A stretch of DNA of 7,173 bases from Planctomycetota bacterium (GTDB taxonomy: Bacteria; Planctomycetota; Planctomycetia; Pirellulales; UBA1268): assembly GCA_027622795.1 (NCBI GenBank), contig JAQBZA010000165.1, positions 1-7,173 of the forward strand, written 5' to 3'. A model generated the notes under the pieces. The model had not been told where the DNA came from and searched no databases. It saw only the letters and a list, made by a program, of their open reading frames with translations. A program made the translations under genes and the position numbers. Within the stretch, counting starts at the first letter, position 1. Every line of letters starts with the position of its first letter. Of the stretch, positions 5,901-7,173 are shown piece after piece.

Positions 5901-7173
5901 GCCGGACATGCCGAACCATGGATGTATGAGGCTCTGGCCATCGCCTTGGAAGCGGCTGGCCGCCCCCGGGAAGATGTAGAACGGGCCCTCCTATCGGCCG
6001 CCGACTACGCCGCTTCACCACATGAACTTTTCAATCTTGCAAACCATCTTGCTCGGCTCGGATCCACCGCGATGGCGTTTCGCCTCTGCCAAGGCATCGT
6101 CGCGATCGATTCCACGAATCGCGAGGCCTATGCTTTGGCAATGGCGTTGGCGGTTAAACAGGGCGATGTCCCTGCCCTTCAGTGGGCATGTGCGGGAGTC
6201 CTGCGGCATGTATGGCCGGTCCATCAGCAGGATCTTCCGGCACGTGCTTCGCGACTTGCCAAGGCCACTGTAGAGAAGTTGCGGACAGCCGGTGACACGA
6301 CGGCAGCTGAGGCGTTCCAGGCAACGATTGATGAGGCTCTTGTCCGAGACGTCGTCTTCGAAATCACGTGGAACGGCGATGCGGATGTCGATCTGCTCGT
6401 TGAGGAGCCAAGCGGGATGATTTGTTCACCCGCGATGCCGCGGTCCACGGGGGGCGGCACGTTGCTGGCTGATGTCAACGTCAGCGTCGACTCGACGAAC
6501 GCCACGCAAACTGAGCGTTACGTGGCCACTGAGGCCTTTCCCGGTACCTACCGCATGCTGATTCGCCGTGCTGCCGGGACGGTGGCAGCTGGCACGATTA
6601 CGGCTGCATTGACACTCCACAAAGGGACCGCCGAAGAACAGACGATTCGACGGCAGGTTCCCATCGGTGCGGACGAGTTGATGCTGACCGTCGAGGTGCC
6701 CGAGGGCCGTCGACGACAGCCATTGTTCGACGCTCAGGTCGCCCAGGATGCTGCGGTTCAAGTCGATGTCGGCAGGGCCATTCTCGCTCAGCAACTGGCA
6801 GCCATGAATGACGCCTCAGCGGCAGCATCGCTTTCGGAGAGCCGCAGGCCAGGACCACCTCAAACGGGCGGTCTGCCGTTTGTTGGCGGAAACGCTGTCG
6901 GCTATCAGCCCGTGATCCAGTACCTCAATGACGAAACTCGCCTTCAAGGAGTGGCCGTGGTGTCATCCGATCGACGCTATGTGCGTGTGAACATGATGCC
7001 GTTCTTTTCCGGGGTTGGTCAGGTCCTGCAGTTCAATACCGTGAACGGTGGAGGTGGTGGTGGTGGTCAAGGCGGCGGCGGCATGGGCGGCGGTGGCATG
7101 GGTGGCGGCGGCATGGGCGACATGGGAATGGACGATGGCGGCATGATGGGTGGTGGAGGAATGGGGGGCGGTG
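2988..7173 (+). CDS. Giant exported VWA/STN-like/helical-repeat protein, 3' end off window
   Basis: An unbroken frame of at least 1,395 codons reaches the right edge without a stop. A signal peptide (residues 1-25, cut near VMA/AD) indicates export. A VWA domain (about 68-235) follows, with an intact metal-ion-dependent adhesion site: DTSAS at 75-79, T145 in GMTDM and D172 in YIGDGPG. Such domains bind protein ligands through a divalent metal. Next come a short helical segment (385-412), a Pro-rich linker (423-448), a charged coiled coil (about 455-580), an unassigned region (585-720), an STN/secretin-N0-like domain (about 730-818) ending near VYPVGDLV (829-836), a Gly/Met-rich tract (844-878), TPR-like helices (about 925-1115) and a YfaP/DUF2135-like beta domain (about 1118-1240) with ITWNGDADVDLLV. 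The block SSDRRYVR (1326-1333) precedes a Gly/Met-rich tail from 1354. I recall similar blocks in uncharacterised planctomycete proteins. No membrane segment beyond the signal peptide was seen. A structural, adhesive or assembly role in the envelope is inference. Confidence 0.93.
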   Translation, partial: MSTRAFIIAAIPFLAAFLPGALVMAADMPSPVTVSFVESAQSHDDIPPVTAVGLRYGLETGGTKPAASDVVLLFDTSASQVGPFRAHGEEVLHGVLAQGRLGDRYALAAVDVTLSPLTEGFVELADNAAQEALLALSERTPLGMTDMAGVLAQAAEFFEESPRPRTIVYIGDGPGVAGIEPHVLDRVIGLLESRKIAFSAVGIGPQVNWPCLAAIASATGGMLLVPGEADSLRDVGKRIGELATAPVWWPANVAFSGGEEKTKLLTLPVRMPPLRADRDSVVLVEGALEDASLTITLVPSQPTPTPDGHSIAAITPARIPIPASTPLPENAYLEELVRNAAPSAGVFLPLLGREGLELAKTVIRDEASSLAILSKQAESAGAHGSAFRLATAALRRDPDNVEASLVRSIAMSRLQEPFADEDPPATAEDLPAPPPLADTPPPVSPPPGLEADDASDELADLAAMRKVRAQALQQDVAVRLRAIRKLMTTDPDAARIQLKELQREIRDAGDLDAASRDRLDRQIEISIRESVVRSREKLESDLAAERRRAISMERLRLNNELQRREERIVQLVARYNALIEQGMQFGYNRPERYPTILGDNTGFYATAIRENQPPTTVFTEAERRPAEQLAEEAPDLYANSPVPMPARVIGRMTPIEARIHDHVAENWRTRRDHERGFMDAMHLVDVAAIPFPDEPPIYYPSADRWREMTQRREGYKSVDLQDRSPNEEKIYEALEKPIEPLEFNETPLRDVIAQLQDSQGIPVQADLRALEDFGVDLDTPITGTTVPGASLRSSLKRLLEPVDLTYLVQDDVMLITTRDKAAENLILKVYPVGDLVIPVSPINGGGAAGLGGGVGGGQVGGAMGGGGQPGMGGMGGGMFQVADARERTSPRNPPPASTRLAAVPSREIPVDVSLPSTLVDADDLQSAIAKYFDSGEGNLATKMTRIRATAAELGRQERFDRAGDLLAATIAAGHAEPWMYEALAIALEAAGRPREDVERALLSAADYAASPHELFNLANHLARLGSTAMAFRLCQGIVAIDSTNREAYALAMALAVKQGDVPALQWACAGVLRHVWPVHQQDLPARASRLAKATVEKLRTAGDTTAAEAFQATIDEALVRDVVFEITWNGDADVDLLVEEPSGMICSPAMPRSTGGGTLLADVNVSVDSTNATQTERYVATEAFPGTYRMLIRRAAGTVAAGTITAALTLHKGTAEEQTIRRQVPIGADELMLTVEVPEGRRRQPLFDAQVAQDAAVQVDVGRAILAQQLAAMNDASAAASLSESRRPGPPQTGGLPFVGGNAVGYQPVIQYLNDETRLQGVAVVSSDRRYVRVNMMPFFSGVGQVLQFNTVNGGGGGGGQGGGGMGGGGMGGGGMGDMGMDDGGMMGGGGMGGG
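5517..5621 (+). repeat. Gly/Met-rich low-complexity tract inside the giant protein
   Basis: GGN codons dominate residues 844-878, punctuated by Met, Gln and Ala. The tract separates the STN-like domain from the helical-repeat part and probably acts as a flexible linker. Its DNA is strongly G-rich on the coding strand and is a likely spot for length variation. Confidence 0.75.
7047..7173 (+). repeat. Gly/Met-rich tail with three 15-bp tandem repeats, cut by window edge
   Basis: From residue 1354 the protein turns into runs of Gly with Met, plus a few Asp and one Gln. Three adjacent 15-bp units (7071-7085, 7086-7100, 7101-7115) each encode GGGGM and differ only at third codon positions. The tract reaches the window edge, so its full length is unknown. 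Confidence 0.85.

Noticed and set aside
7047..7173. Tandem GGN repeats as a CRISPR or intergenic satellite
   Set aside because: The repeats stay in frame, encode Gly and Met, and have no spacers. They are coding low-complexity sequence.

Overview
The window comes from a member of the Planctomycetes. The 16S rRNA gene at the left edge carries exact matches to two planctomycete-diagnostic probe sites, EUB338-II (GCAGCCACCCGTAGGTGT, 1017-1034) and Pla46 (GACTTGCATGCCTAATCC, 1288-1305). Both protein genes also have the look of this phylum: secreted, multi-domain, and rich in Ala, Arg, Asp and Gly. Genus cannot be read from the sequence by eye.

Layout from left to right. (1) 1-1350, minus strand: a 16S rRNA gene whose 3' end lies off the window. 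(2) 1351-1686: the rRNA leader and a convincing rRNA promoter (TTGACT, 16 nt, TACATT) with an A/T-rich element upstream. The leader contains three short hairpins. (3) 1687-2799, minus strand: a complete HtrA/DegP-family (S1C) periplasmic serine protease with signal peptide, full His-Asp-Ser triad and one C-terminal PDZ domain. It is transcribed towards the rRNA gene. (4) 2800-2987: a 188-bp divergent intergenic region with a candidate promoter for each gene and two inverted repeats. (5) 2988 to the right edge, plus strand: one uninterrupted reading frame of at least 1,395 codons with no stop in the window. It encodes a very large exported protein with, in order, a signal peptide, a VWA domain with an intact MIDAS motif, a Pro-rich linker, a long charged coiled coil, an STN/secretin-N0-like domain, a Gly/Met-rich tract, helical repeats, a YfaP/DUF2135-like beta domain, an SSDRRYVR block and a second Gly/Met-rich tail that runs off the edge.

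How the parts relate. The protease and the giant protein are divergently transcribed, and both should act outside the cytoplasm. A shared envelope role, such as quality control or processing of large surface proteins by the HtrA protease, is possible but is inference from position only. The most interesting object is the giant protein, whose domain combination has no function I can name. No tRNA, mobile element, CRISPR array or prophage signal was seen.
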